DNA of 64,000 bases, from positions 6,835,764-6,899,763 of the forward strand of contig CM055065.1 of assembly GCA_029204045.2 (NCBI GenBank), read 5' to 3'. Positions 11,976 through 24,390 of this stretch are shown in pieces. The notes below the pieces were generated by a model. That model did not search any database. It had not been told where the DNA came from and worked only from the letters and a program-made list of their open reading frames with translations. A program made the translations under genes and the position numbers. This DNA is from Tillandsia leiboldiana (lineage: Eukaryota > Streptophyta > Magnoliopsida > Poales > Bromeliaceae). The number at the start of each line of letters is the position of its first letter. The stretch's first letter is position 1.

Positions 11976-12540
11976 TTACAGGTCCGCCCACTGTGCAAGC
12001 TCACTTCTGACCCACGTAATTATAAGAGCATAAAGAGGGTCGAAATTGGACTGCTGAAAAATAATCTTGTTTCTAATTTTTCAAATTACCTACCAGATTG
12101 CTGACAGATAGGTAAGAACCTTAGCCGCCTCCACCGAACTTCCTCCTCCCGACCACTCCTCCCACGCCCCTCTAACATTGGCCCCTAGCTCCTAGAAACT
12201 AACGGCCTCGTCGTCCATCCCAATCGCAAAACGTGAGAACACACACCTCATGAACAGATAGTCGGCCGTCTCGAAACGCGATCCGCAGACCACACAGAAA
12301 TTGTTACCGGTCTATTCCCTTTTTTTGAGATTATCTGTCGTGAACGGTCGATTATTCAAAAGGAGTTAGATAAAAATCTTAACTTTTGTCGGTATTTGCA
12401 GCCTCCACAGGCAGGAGACGATGGAGTCCAAAACCCCCCCGTTGTTTAGGAACTAGTAAGTCGACTTGACTGTGAAGATATCTTTATCATGCCACCTCCA
12501 AACTACTACCACACTTCTGTTCTCCGGCATTGTAGCACCC
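11976..12540 (-). pseudogene. LINE (L1-type) ORF2 C-terminal remnant with zf-RVT domain, unit B
   Basis: About 188 codons can be read in one minus-strand frame. In order they are WRWHDKDIFTVKS, LNNGGVLDSI, LWRLQIPTKVKIF, LLLNNRPFTTDNL, the cysteine-rich CVVCGSRFETADYLF...CVFSRF, GANVRGAWEEW, KIRNKIIFQQSNFDPL and a final WVRSELAQWADL stop (TAA 11976-11978). This matches the post-RT zf-RVT region and tail of plant LINE ORF2 proteins, acting in target-primed reverse transcription. At least five internal stops disable it (after KSTY, after KIFI, after KKRE, after AVSF and in the IW-VI segment). No reverse-transcriptase core remains. Confidence 0.82.
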
Positions 12541-13729
12541 ACAGAGTCCCTTCAATTTTAGCACAAGGGCCCTGCCTCTCAGATCCCTAGTACTATTAAA
12601 AATTTATTGCGATCGAATTACTGTTTAATTTACGGATAGACATTATCCATAAAGACGTGATAATTAGATCGTGTAGTTCAACCAAACTTGCAAGAGTGGG
12701 GTCCAATATTTTTATGATGTGTATTTGCGGAGAAAAATTTTATGCGCATAATGATTTTTCAGTTTGCTTGCTATGAAATAATTTTTTTTTACCCATTTCA
12801 ATCTCGCCTTAAACTTGACCAAATAGTTCAATAAGCATCTCTCCTCAGTCAAAATTACTGATTATATATTTATTTTGATTGCATGTAGTATATATTGTCG
12901 GATCACCGACGGTAATTATTAATTCTAAAAATTTAAATTATTAAAAATATATAATTAATTTATTTAAAATGTGCAGACACAATATTCATGAACTTCGATT
13001 GTGACTCGACCTAATTAACCTGAACCAATTTCGACCTCTGCCGCATAGCAGGAGTATGGCTCCTTTAAGCCAACATATATAATTTTGTAAAACTTAAGAA
13101 TTAATTTTTTTTTATTTTTTTTCTCATTGTATTGTTATAATCAACCATGAGGATTGAAGAATAGGGTGAACCTAATATTTTATTTTTCATATATTAAAGT
13201 AGAAAATAAATCATTTTGTGTTTTTAAGCTTTATACACAAGGCAAAGCATACAACAAAATCAATAATTTTAATTAAAGAAGCATAGAGAGTTTAAGGTGA
13301 CTTGTCAAATTAAAAGTCAGAGATAACTGTTGACTGACGAAACAGCTAACGCTTAGGAGGTCTCTTCTACAATTTTTTTTTTTCCCACTTATTACTGATG
13401 TTCAATATGCCTTGGTTCAAAAAATTATATTTAACTATTTTATAATTTTATTTTTATTTCACAAAAAAAAAAAAAAAAATACCGCTCCCTCTTGGATAGG
13501 ATGGTAATATGTTTAATAATATATAAATAAATTACGTAATTTTTTAATATAATTTTTTGAACTATAGAACGGATAAAATAAAAATGTCTCTAATCATAAA
13601 ATAGTTAAATGTAATTTTTTAAATTATCAGATAATAAAGTAAAAATATGTTAAAATATAGTAGGACAAATTAAAGTTTACTCTAATTTATGGCACAAAAC
13701 CTTTTCACTTGCTGCACCTGTCTAAAATA

Positions 13730-13731
<2 letters not shown>

Positions 13732-13825
<94 letters not shown>
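13732..13825. repeat. (TA)n microsatellite, ~94 bp
   Basis: TA run present also in unit A (short, about 7975-7992) and unit D (about 104 bp). Unit C lost it with the 924-bp deletion. The 60-residue YIYIYI frames over it are not genes. Confidence 0.95.
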
Positions 13826-13827
<2 letters not shown>

Positions 13828-15882
13828 GTCTTTTTGATGTATATAAGATAATATTTAAGAACATCAGCTAAGAAAAGCATTATTGGGGGATCTGCACCAT
13901 AATCCAAAATTAAGCTCACACAGAAACTTGAGCCTCAAATCTCCTGGTCAACATACATTCGACTTCTAATACCGATACCATCTTTAATGCAAGTGGCAAA
14001 AGAGTTAAAAGGTTGGTAGCATTATTTAATATAAAATCAAGACTTTAGTAGTATTATTTAATGTAGAATCAAGACTTTCGATTTAGGTCAAATTCTTACT
14101 ATTAATGATTTTTTTTATTTAATTTAAATTCACATCATCTCCCGTTCCTAGTATTATTAAATTTTTCTTTTTCATTTAATTCAAATCCAAACAATCTCGC
14201 GTCACGGTAGGCTCCTTGCAATACTCAAGATCCCAAATTTGAAATATAATTATTTTACATTTTTAATTAAAATTATTTTTAAAAAAATATATATATATAA
14301 TAATCAAAATGGTTAGAATACTATATTTTTCTCTCAAAATTCCCTCTCCCAAAATGAAAAATAAACGAGCCTAGCTAACATAACTTTAACCCCGGCTCAA
14401 TTGCTTTTGTTTGACCCTATATAGTTTGAAAGTAATAAATATTATCTTTAGATTGATATGTAGCAAATTTGAATGCTATTTTTAAGTTTTTACCTTTTTT
14501 TTGTTACCATGATTTTAAATTTCGATACTAATTAATTAGTACATCGATCAAAGGGCAAAAGTAAGCATCAATAATAATAAATTAATAACAATATTATTTA
14601 TAGATAATCTTAATATTTTATTAAAGTTTAATTCAAATTGGCTCAAAATAATTTTGAGTCATTCCAAATTAATTTTAAGCTCACAACAAACTAAATTATA
14701 CCAACTTATTTTAATTTTGAGTTAGACATGACCCAACTTAATTATTTTCGATTCGATTTCGAGCATATTCCAAATAAGGTGGTAATCCAGAGTCAAAAAT
14801 AATAATAATAATAAATAAATAAATAATTGCTCTCAATCCATTCTAATCCAAGAAAAAATAGGACGGAAGATGAAAGAACTCTTTCTTTTTTAAATCTGTC
14901 CTTATATGTCAAAAATCTGCTAAAGATTTATTTCGGTACCGTCTCGCTTCAAATAGAATGATAGTGAGATTAACAAATTAAATAAAATCCAATCATGCCT
15001 CGTATTGAATTCGCTATAAATGTGTTTGGTTGCCAGTGAAATATATCAAAATTTATTGTTTTGTTATTTTTTTGCGTGTTTATTTAGTCGTAAATTTTTT
15101 TTTACAAAAAATTAATTTCACAGAATCAAATAATTATATATTTTTTTTCTTTCAAATAAATAAATATTAATAAAAAAACATTTTTATCTTCATAATTTCA
15201 AGCATAACTTAAAAAATAAAATTTTAATGTCGACAGGTATCAATTTTTCTTTCATCTAATAATTAACTGAATAATAACTTTTAATACTTAAAAATCTAAA
15301 ATATATATAGACATTTAAAAAAATATTATAAATTTTGAATAGAAATAAAAGTGGCGTGTGGTGATGCTTCGACTGCCATCTGAAATTCCTCCTACAAATT
15401 TCCCCTATTGCCTGAACGGGGTGTAAAGTATGTATCATACACCACACCTGAAAACATTTAATTTAATTATTATTAAAATTCTCAAGACATGAATCAAATT
15501 AATAAGTGTTATTTAAGGTACCGTTTGGTACGAAAATTATGAGTTTGGAAATAAATTTTTTATTCCTGAGATGGTTTGCTATTATGAGATAGTTATGAAT
15601 AAAAGTTTGATTTGTAGCGCTGTTATCTTTAAGAATAGCTGAAATTATGTTTGGTTTATTTTTTAGAATAAACAAGAATAGTAGAAAATATGATGGTTAA
15701 TAATTTATAATACCAATTTTGCCCTTAGCATTTTTTCATAAGTAAACTCATGAATAAATTTTTTTTTTTGGTTTAAATTTTATGTTAATTTAATATTCAT
15801 GAATAAAACTGTGAATTTAGGAACATTTGAAGACTTCATAATTAAACTCAATCATTTCAGCACAATCTAAAGAATATTTAAA

Positions 15883-16055
15883 GAGAGATGCTAGGTGTAC
15901 ACTCCTTTAGTGGTGTACATCCTACACCCCACCCCATTCTGAGGTGAGTATTATTTCACTCGTCACATCGAGTAACGAGTGAAATTCACCCCACCCCAGG
16001 ATGGGGTAGGGTCTAAGATATACACCCCTAAAGAGGTGTATAGTTATATATACCC
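15883..16055. mobile_element. GTACACCCC-type MITE with clean 9-bp target duplication, unit B
   Basis: 173 bp starting GAGAGATGCTAGGTGTACAC. The complement of its right end reads GGGTATATATAACTATACAC. ATATTTAAA is duplicated at 15874-15882 and 16056-16064, while unit D has a single ATATTTAAA at the equivalent place (about 51900). The 9-bp duplication points to Mutator-type transposition and defines the family ends. Confidence 0.9.
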
Positions 16056-16492
16056 ATATTTAAATGAGTCGAAGTTTTTTAAAATTTATAATGAATTCTT
16101 TATTTACACATAATTAAATATTATAACAAAATACAGTACTAATTAAAAATTGCTATATACTTGTAGGTTGTAATATACAACATAAATAACATACATTATA
16201 TTGAAAATATGCAACAATCTAGCTCAACATTGAAATAAAACAAAGTTTTTAAATTGAATTAACTTTGAACAACTCATCAATAGTAATGAATGAATGTAAT
16301 AATTCTAATATTACAGAAATACTCCAATTGCAAATAGCAAACAACATCACAAATTTAGTTCAACATGAAGAGAAGAGAAACAAGTTGATACAAAGAGGGC
16401 GAAGATAAGAGAAATAACTTGATACAACATATGCGAAGAAATGAGAAATTAGTTCAACATGTAGAGCAATAAGTTAAAATCTAAAATTTGCA

Positions 16493-16800
16493 TTATCTAT
16501 TGTTCCACAATTGGTTTGTGATCATTGTGCGAAGGGCATCACCTCGCCGAGACTCATCTGGGCCAAAAGAATGTGCTGATTCATTTTTGTGGTCATCCAT
16601 GGGCAATAGGTCCATTTGCATGTTGAAGTATCTATCGGTCCCTTGGTGCCTCTTGATGAAATTGTATATCACACAACATGCAAGTGTAATGCGACGCTGC
16701 ACTTTATATGGATACGGTGTTGCTTGTCGAAGTACCTTGAATCGCCTTTTGAGAATTCCAAAAGCTTTCTCAATTGATTGCTCCAACCATGACTACATGT
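16493..16800 (-). pseudogene. PIF/Harbinger transposase C-terminal remnant, unit B
   Basis: The minus-strand frame contains IEKAFGILKRRFKVLR, ACCVIYNFIKR and RGDALRTMITNQLW, the conserved end of PIF/Harbinger DDE transposases. The Glu of the NVIEKAFG block is the expected last catalytic acid. Only about 95 of the usual 350-450 residues are present. Relative to unit D (52354-52666), 13 bp are missing inside the LRNVIEKAF coding stretch, which shifts the frame and removes the LRNV residues. A plus-strand frame over the same bases is a shadow. Confidence 0.85.
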
Positions 16801-19737
16801 AGTCCAAATGCAACTTTTATAATCCAATTATATCAAAAGGTTGATCTCTATTGACTCAAGCAGTATGGCTAAAAAAAAAAAACACACCACTGTTATGCAA
16901 GTCCAACTGAAAAGGCATGAATTTGGTCTTAGGAACAAAAAATTATGGCACGACTTATAACATGTGTTGGCTCAGGTAATAAAGGCCCCAGGTATAAATG
17001 GTGGCTGCAATAGCTTCCGTACTGCCTCCCAAACCATTCATCCCTGAATCTCTATTGCTCATCACTGCCTCCCAACAATTCACAAGTTTGAACAACTCGA
17101 TATGTTACAGGATTTCAGCACAATAATGAAGAACAAACTAGTTAACAAAACTATAACACAAAAGAACCATACCTGCAGGTTAACTACATATCGGCATAAC
17201 TACATAACTACAGGTTTGAAACAATCAAGTCATATAGGAAACTGCAAATTAAAATCTGCATAGGAGAGTATAGGAGAGTATGTTAATTAAGAACATGTCA
17301 TATAGAAGAGTATGTAACCAGTTAATTAGTTGAGTAACACAACAACAATGCATAACAGGATTCTAGCACTATTCAAGGACAAAAAAGCAATTCCAACACA
17401 AACTAGTTATATGAGACCACAATAACCAAGCTAAGAAGAAGAAACTGCACAATAGGAGACTTTCAGTTAAGAAAAAACCATTTAATTAAGAACATGTCAT
17501 ATAGGAGAGTATTTAACCAGTTAATTAGCTGAGTAAGATAATTTTTGTGCATAACAAGAGTCCATCACAATTGAAGCACAATTCAATCACAAAAGCATGA
17601 TGTTCAAGCGTGGGATAGACAGCTAGAAGGGCCTTATCTAAGGCTTTTTGCCTATCACTAGATAAAACCAAACCATTAGGACAACCTACAGCTTCGTTCA
17701 GACCTAGCAGGAACCACTCCCAACTTTCTGCATTTTCTTACTCAACCACGCCATATGCAACCGGAAACATTGAGTTGTTTCCATCCAACGCAATTGCTGA
17801 AACAATAATTCCTTTGAATTTACCCTTCAAATGAGCTCCATCTAAACCAATATATGGCCTACACCCTCTTAGAAAGCCTTGATTGCTAGCCCCAAAAGCA
17901 ATAAACATTCTTTGAAAATGCTGCTTTCCATTTACCTCTATCAGTTTAATTGATGTATGACTTCCTACATTTCTTCTCCTAATCTCACCACAAAAATCAA
18001 AAACTCTTAAGAATGATAATTCCCACTTTCCATATAATTTGGTCATTGTTTCCTCTTTACCTTTCCACGCCCTTAAGTAGGGCAACTCCAACCTTCCATA
18101 GTTCTCTTTTAGTCTTCTAGTTAATTCAGGCACAGATATATCACCTTCAGTTTTTAACCAATTTGAGATTCTATTTGCAATCCATCATTGTGTAGCATTC
18201 TTGTTTCCACATCTATTTACAACTTCACATGTATGCTCCGGTTGGAATGTTTTGACCTATTGATACAATAGATTGGAAGAAATAATGAGATTAGAGTAAA
18301 GTAATGTTTGAAATACTAGCAATTGAAATTTTTTGCCTTTTACCTGAAAGCTAGCTTCTCCTCGAATCTGTGCTGCATGTATTCTCCACCCACAACCTTC
18401 TGTGAGGCATCTTGCTGTTACTCTACATCGATCACTTTTTATCACCTTGTACTCGAATTGATTTTGGATAGCAAATTGATTCAAAGCACTTCGAAATGAA
18501 GTGACATCAGGATATTTCACACCATAATCCATAATTGGATTCTGTTAGAAAAATAAACGCACTAAATCTGATTGTGACTAAATCATCTAACTAAATTATC
18601 AATAAATTAAAATAACAGAACTTACCTTTAATCGCTATGAAAAATTCAGAAATTGTAGAATAAAGAAACCGAAATAAGATTGATCTAGAAGCGTGCGAGG
18701 CACTGCCCTAAGGCGTATTTCCGTCCTTCGTGCGGATTAATCGGATATACCACCCCAAGGTACGACCGGAACTCCCCTTCCTTCGAGTACGACCGCGGAA
18801 GAGGTTGACGGAGACTCTTTCAACACCTGATAGTAAAACAATATAAGAAAATGAAATCGAAACAAAAATCAATTACTTGTGTATGTGTATGAGTGTGTGT
18901 ATATTAGCATATATACAATAGTACTTATAGGTGTAAGGTGTAGGTGAAAGTTGGAATTCCCAACATTCACATCACCCATAAAGAATAGTTAATAGTCCAT
19001 GAATGCAAAAAATGTTTAAAACTTAATTAAGAATTTAATAATAATTAAATGATAATAAATGAAAATCAATGAAAATAAAATTAACAATAAAATAATAAAA
19101 GTGATTATTGAGGATTTTAGAAATTTTGAATATTATTCTAACAATCCCCCACAAAATTCAAAATTTCGAAATAAGAATTAAACTCAATAATTAAAATAAA
19201 ATAAAATAAGATTATCGGGTGTTTATACTATGTAATAGGTAAGGTGTCTTTACGAGACTTAACCTCATTTAGTGTAATCAATTTCAATCAGAAGGAATCG
19301 GAGTGAACTAGGTCTTGAACTACATTGCTTTGACCCTGACTTCAACTGCCACACACACAGTACAGAATTCTTCGTCGCGAGTCTATGCGTTAAAGGCCAT
19401 GCACAGTACCTTGATTTTTTATAAGAATTTCTATGGACAACCCACATCTCATAGTCGCGGCCTTATACCAATATTCTTATATAGGTGGTCTCCTCCAAGG
19501 ATGTGTGTAGAGTCACATCTTGCAAAAATTATCGCATCGGATTCCATTAAGAGCCATAAGCTCAACCTCAACCACTACACAGAGCACAACTCACCATAGG
19601 GATGGAATTGGAACTAAAGTTCCTTTGAATAAACTGTACAAAGTGCTCTTTGGCCAACCTGACAGCTTGTTTTTATCACATTGAACCTTCTTCAAGGGAT
19701 CTCCTATCACAAAGGTTGGGTTCCCACTACAGGAAAG

Positions 19738-19969
19738 GGGCAAAGTCCCATCCCCCTCGATGACTCTAGGACCTTAGTCCTATTCAAGCCTTTCGTCAAA
19801 CAGTCTCCAAGATTCTGTTCAGATCTGATAAAACTTAAAGAAACAACATCATGAGAAGTTAGCCATCTAACAGACTTTTGTCTCAATTTAATATGTCGAC
19901 TAGCCTTAGAATTTATTAATTTTTTTTTACAAAATTCAATTGTAGCTCGAAAATCGCACTGAATAGATA
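19738..19969 (-). pseudogene. Copia RNase H C-terminal fragment, unit B
   Basis: In one minus-strand frame: IQCDFRATIEFC, then KASRHIKLRQKSVRWL, then SFIRSEQNLGDCLTKGL and LESSRGMG. This is the conserved end of copia polyproteins (SRHIKLR and the LADxLTK-like block). An 8-bp deletion right after it (absent from unit C at 39431-39438) removes the stop found in C. It is a remnant without the RNase H catalytic core. Confidence 0.85.
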
Positions 19970-20290
19970 TAAAATTAAACTAAAGTATTTAAAAGTATAT
20001 TTTGTGTTTATTGGTTATTTGTCTTTATGTTAAGGCTCTGATTATGGATGGGTTAAACAAATAAATTTTATTTTATTTACCGTTTTTTTTTTCCTTTTTT
20101 TTTTTTTCTTGTAGGATAATAATAATTAAAACAACAATTTTTACTGTAGTAAACAGTAATATATTTTTGTTAAAAAAATACTGTAGCAAATTAAAACAGT
20201 AAAAAAAATTTTAAAAAAAAAACCTTACAGTAGCGAAATAAATATACTGTAGCAAAAAAAAATTATATATATATTTACTTTACTGTAACA

Positions 20291-20416
<126 letters not shown>

Positions 20417-21624
20417 GTAGAGAAAGGAATTTTATTATATCAGTATTTATTTATTTATTTATTCTTCAAAATTACACTGTAATTTAAAATTAAAAAATAA
20501 TTTTAAATTTAACAGATAAAGTAAAATTGCAAGAAACTATATGTAATTAAAATTTTAAAATGCTAATTACGGTGTGTTTAAGTTTAAATGTCAATCAAAC
20601 AAACAAGTTGACAACACAATTATATGTAACATACAATATTTATTTTTCGGATTAGCACTCGTTAGATCTTAATCACAATCAAATCGGAATACGCCTTAGA
20701 ATGTTAGAAAAATAAACGCACTAAATCTGATTGTGACTAAATCATCTAACAAAATTGTGAATAAATTAAAATAACAGAACTTACCTTTAATCGCTATGAA
20801 AAATTCAGAAATTGTAGAATAAAGAAACCGAAATAAGATTGATCCGGAAGCGTGCGAGGCACTGCCCTAAGGCGTATTTCCGTCCTTCGTGCGGATTAAT
20901 CGGATATACCACCCCAAGGTACGACCGGAACTCCTCTTCCTTCGAGCACGACCGCGGAAGAGGTTGGCGGAGACTCTTTCAACACCCGATAGTAAAACAA
21001 TATAAGAAAATGAAATCGAAATAAGAATCAATTGATTGTGTATGTGTATGAGTGTGTGTATATTAGCATATATACAATAGTACTTATAGGTGTAAGGTGT
21101 AGGTGAAAGTTGGAATTCCCAACATTCACATCACCCATAAAGAATAGTTAAGAGTCCATGAATGCAAAAAACGTTTAAAACTTAATTAAGAATTTAATAA
21201 TAATTAAATGATAATAAATGAGAATCAATAAAAATAAAATTAATAATAAAATAATAAAAGTGATTATTGAGGGTTTTAAAAATTTTGAATATTATTCTAA
21301 CAGATTCTCCTCATCATAAACCAACTCATCAACATTCGAGTCATCTTCACTAGTGCTATAAACTAAATTTCTTTCAAAATCAACAAAATCAGACCCATCT
21401 GATTCATCTACTTCCTCATTCTCTTCATCTTATCCAACATTATCATCTCCAACATCATCAACTATATGAGCTCCACCTGCACCTATACCTTCACTTGCAT
21501 CCTCCATACATAACTTTCAACTTATAATCATGAGTCATGCTTCCCTAAATAACACCAAACAAAATGAGTAGATCCAAAATACCTAACTGTAGCAACAAAC
21601 TGATGTAAAAAATTTTAAAACTAA

Positions 21625-21988
21625 ATGCAAAAATTAAATGAAAACATCTAAAATTAAATGAAAAAATTTTGAAACCCTAGATGTGAAAAACTTCTGAAAT
21701 TAAATGGAGCTTACCTTTTTTTGCAATTATCCCTTTTTTTTAGTAGGAAGTTGTAGTAATAGGACGCTCCAAAACCCTCGATTCCTCCCTTCATAGCACA
21801 ATAATAATGCAAAAATTAAATGAAAACATATGAAATTAAATGAAAATTTTTTGAAACCCTAGATGTGAAAAACTTCTGAAATTAAATGAAACTTACCTTT
21901 TTTGCAATATCCTTTTTCTTTAGTACGAAGTTGTAGTAATAGGACGCTCCAAAACCCTCGATTCCTCCCTTCATAGCACAATAATAGG
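21625..21988. repeat. 182-bp tandem duplication upstream of the MULE ATG
   Basis: Two copies start ATGCAAAAATTAAATGAAAA at 21625 and 21807 and include AACCCTAGATGTGAAAAAC and ATAGGACGCTCCAAAACCC. Found also in unit C. It probably belongs to the 5' untranslated part of the MULE element. Confidence 0.85.
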
Positions 21989-22300
21989 AAGCTCCAAAAC
22001 CCTAAACAATGGACACAAATATGGTAAGAACATGAGGATTAAACCATTCTTGAGGCAATGGAGTGGAATGAACTTATTTTTTTTTTATGCGAGAGTAGAA
22101 GAGAAAGGGTGAAGATGAAGGCCGTTCAATTTTTCTACGAGGCGATATCTAGAGCAAAACCCTAAACAATGAAAATGGTGATGATTCTTGAAGGCACTCT
22201 GTGATAGGTGAAGGCACTTGAGTCTTGAGGCAACGAAGAAGAGAAGCAATGGAGAAGAGAAATTTGCGCGGGTAGAATTCTGCGAGCGAGGCGATTTAGG

Positions 22301-22372
22301 GCTCGTATGGGGCCAAGTTGTAAGAGGAAGAGGGGGGCTCGTATGGGGCCAAGTTGTAAGAGGAAGAGGGGG
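22301..22372. repeat. 36-bp tandem duplication
   Basis: GCTCGTATGGGGCCAAGTTG and the following GTAAGAGGAAGAGGGG occur twice with a 36-bp period. Identical in unit C (41897-41968). A 61-codon frame over it is not supported as a gene. Confidence 0.9.
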
Positions 22373-22379
22373 GACAGCT

Positions 22380-22603
22380 GAAGGAAAATGTTTTAGTAGA
22401 TAGGGGCAAAATAGGTATATCTGATAGTTTTCAACTCCGATTATTATTTAACTCTAGTTTAACCCTAGTTAACTTAACAAAGGGAAACGATAGGGGTATT
22501 TTTAATAACGGTGGAATGTATGAGGGGTATATTGGAAAGAAAAAAATAAGAGGGGTAAATCAGATATTTCTTCAGATTTCAGGAGTACACAAGCAATTAT
22601 CCC
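22380..22603. mobile_element. Probable right end of the MULE element, unit B
   Basis: The complement begins GGGATAATTGCTTGTGTACT and contains TTTACCCCT and ATACCCCT blocks, as in many plant Mutator-like termini. It borders a (TA)n tract, so a target duplication cannot be read. No partner terminus was found to the left, in keeping with the truncated transposase. Confidence 0.4.
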
Positions 22604-22625
22604 ATATATATATATATATATATAT

Positions 22626-22850
22626 TGTCCAGCTACTATACTATTAATAGTACCAATTTATTGGTGCTATCAAGTTTTCTACCCTTAGATCAACCTCTTT
22701 GAACATTTTTATCCGTTAGATATTACTATTTCCCAACCACCTATTAAACCCAAGGGGCCCACTATCATCTCAACCACATATTTTTTAATCCAAGGGTTAA
22801 AAACTTAATAGCACCAATGATTTGGTACTATTAATAGTATTCCAGCCTAC
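22626..22850. mobile_element. Foldback MITE (ATACTATTAATAGTACCAA type), unit B
   Basis: Terminal inverted repeats of about 45 bp share ACTATTAATAGTACCAA and GGTGCTATCAAGTTTT. The body carries the common 'CCACTATCATCTCAACCACAT' MITE block in one arm and its complement in relatives. TA repeats lie on the left. Confidence 0.75.
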
Positions 22851-22946
22851 CTATATATACACACACACACACACACACTTGATGCTATCAAGTTTTTAGT
22901 TTTTGGATTAAATGATATGTGGTTAAGATGATAGTGGTCCCATAGG

Positions 22947-23847
22947 TACCGTTTGGATGTGGCTTATACCGGAATGAGTTATACCAGGTATAGGTATAAA
23001 GTAAGGGATAAATCTGGTTTAAACCTAAATTGTGTTTGGATGTGAATGAGGCTTAAACCTGGTTTAAACCTGGTATAAGAAAATAGGTGTTTGGATTAGT
23101 AATGATGAATAAGAGGTATAAAGTTGACTTTTATGTTTAATGACGATGTGACCTTTACTTTTATGTATATTATAAATTTGATAATTAAATAATGTGTTAA
23201 AATATTTTAAGTAGGAGTTAAAATTTTAATTTTAAAATTTATGTAAATTTTACAAAAATTATAAAAAAATTATATAAATTTTACAATTTTAAAATTAATA
23301 TTATTTTTTAAAATTATAAATTTATAAATATATATAATATAATAAAATATAAATATATTTATAATTTTAATAAAATATAAATATATATAAATTTATAAAA
23401 TATAAAAAAAAAATTTTAAATTATTTATAAATTTATAATTTAAATATTTTTTAAAATTTAAATATTCTAATTAAAAAAATTAAGTAAAATTTAAATATTC
23501 TAATTAAAATTTAAATATTTTAAGTAGGAGTAAAAAAATATAATTTTAAAATTAATATTAGTTTTTAAATTTTAATTTTTAAATTTATATAAATTTTAAA
23601 AAAATTATAAAAATTTATATAAATTTTATAATTTTAAAATTAATATTATTTTTTAAAATTATAAATTTATAAATATATATAATTTAATAAAATAGAAATA
23701 TATTTATAATTTTAATAAAATATAAATATATATAAATTTATAAAATATAAAAAATTAAAATTTATAAAATTATAAATTTATAATTTAAATATTTTTTAAA
23801 ATTTAAATATTCTAATTAAAAAAAAATTCAAAAGAAAAATAAAGAAA

Positions 23848-23917
<70 letters not shown>

Positions 23918-24223
23918 GAAGTATAAAAGAAAAAAAAAAAATTTCAAGTATAAAAAAAAAAACAAAATGAAAAAAAAAAAAACAAAAGCCCCTTCCCAAG
24001 GCATTTCTGCCTTGGGAAGGGGCGGTTGGGGGGATATTCCCCTCCCCCCAATACCCGGTATGGGGGAGGGGGAGGGGGAGGGGGGGGGGGGGGGGGGGGG
24101 GGGGGAATATCCCCGTGTGGGGGGGATATTCCCGTTTGGGTGGGATATCCCCAAACGGGGATATCCCCAAACCGTTTGGGTATAAAGGGGGGATATCCCC
24201 CCTTTATACCCAATCCAAACACC
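22947..24223. mobile_element. Non-autonomous DNA transposon, 1277 bp, with palindromic GC end, unit B
   Basis: Inserted in the unit-edge MITE; the unfilled arrangement is seen at 1266-1450. Ends resemble each other: TACCGTTTGGATGTGG at the left and GGTGTTTGGATTGGG on the complement of the right end. CCCATAGG occurs on both sides (22939-22946 and 24224-24231), a likely 8-bp target duplication, though end placement is ambiguous by a few bases. The interior is extremely AT-rich with a roughly 314-bp tandem duplication (about 23202-23830), then 66 A (23851-23916), a perfect hairpin (23988-24023), 26 G (24080-24105) and a 28-bp perfect palindrome (24181-24208). The proline- and phenylalanine-rich frames over it are not genes. 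Confidence 0.75.
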
Positions 24224-24390
24224 CCCATAGGGTTTACTAGGTGGTTGGTTGAATAGTAAAAATACTAGGGGATCACTATAATTCCCAACCGCATATCTTT
24301 TCATCCAACGGCTAAAATCTTAATAGCACCAATTGCTTGGTGCTATCGATAGTATTCTAGCCGGATTCATATATAACTAGGCTACTATGC

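Larger units (their letters stand above)
15517..17594 (-). mobile_element. PIF/Harbinger element, left end and transposase tail, unit B (right end missing)
   Basis: Begins GGTACCGTTTGGTACG after TAA and includes the transposase remnant at 16493-16800. The right end cannot be found: sequence shared with unit D stops at 17594, where the MULE pseudogene begins. 16801-17594 is noncoding, with a repeated AAGAACATGTCATATAG block (17289 and 17490). Confidence 0.6.

Noticed and set aside
13682..13871. YIYIYI-rich frames over TA tracts (also 10332-10668, 30460-30663, 42112-42342, 59989-60210)
   Set aside because: Microsatellite translations; two of them also run through the N gap.
16488..16802. 104-codon plus-strand frame (also 36181-36495 and 52331-52651)
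   Set aside because: Antisense shadow of the PIF/Harbinger transposase remnant, whose minus-strand motifs are clear.
19315..19599. 94-codon frame in both B and C (39008-39292)
   Set aside because: Lies in the noncoding 3' part of the deleted copia element on the opposite strand. Its identity in both copies is due to duplication.
22010..22170. Possible telomere-type repeat (AACCCTAAACAATG)
   Set aside because: Only isolated CCCTAAA units occur, not a tandem array.
23796..24304. Proline-, glycine- and phenylalanine-rich frames (also 43462-43849)
   Set aside because: They are translations of the A, G and C runs of a non-autonomous transposon and change length between copies.
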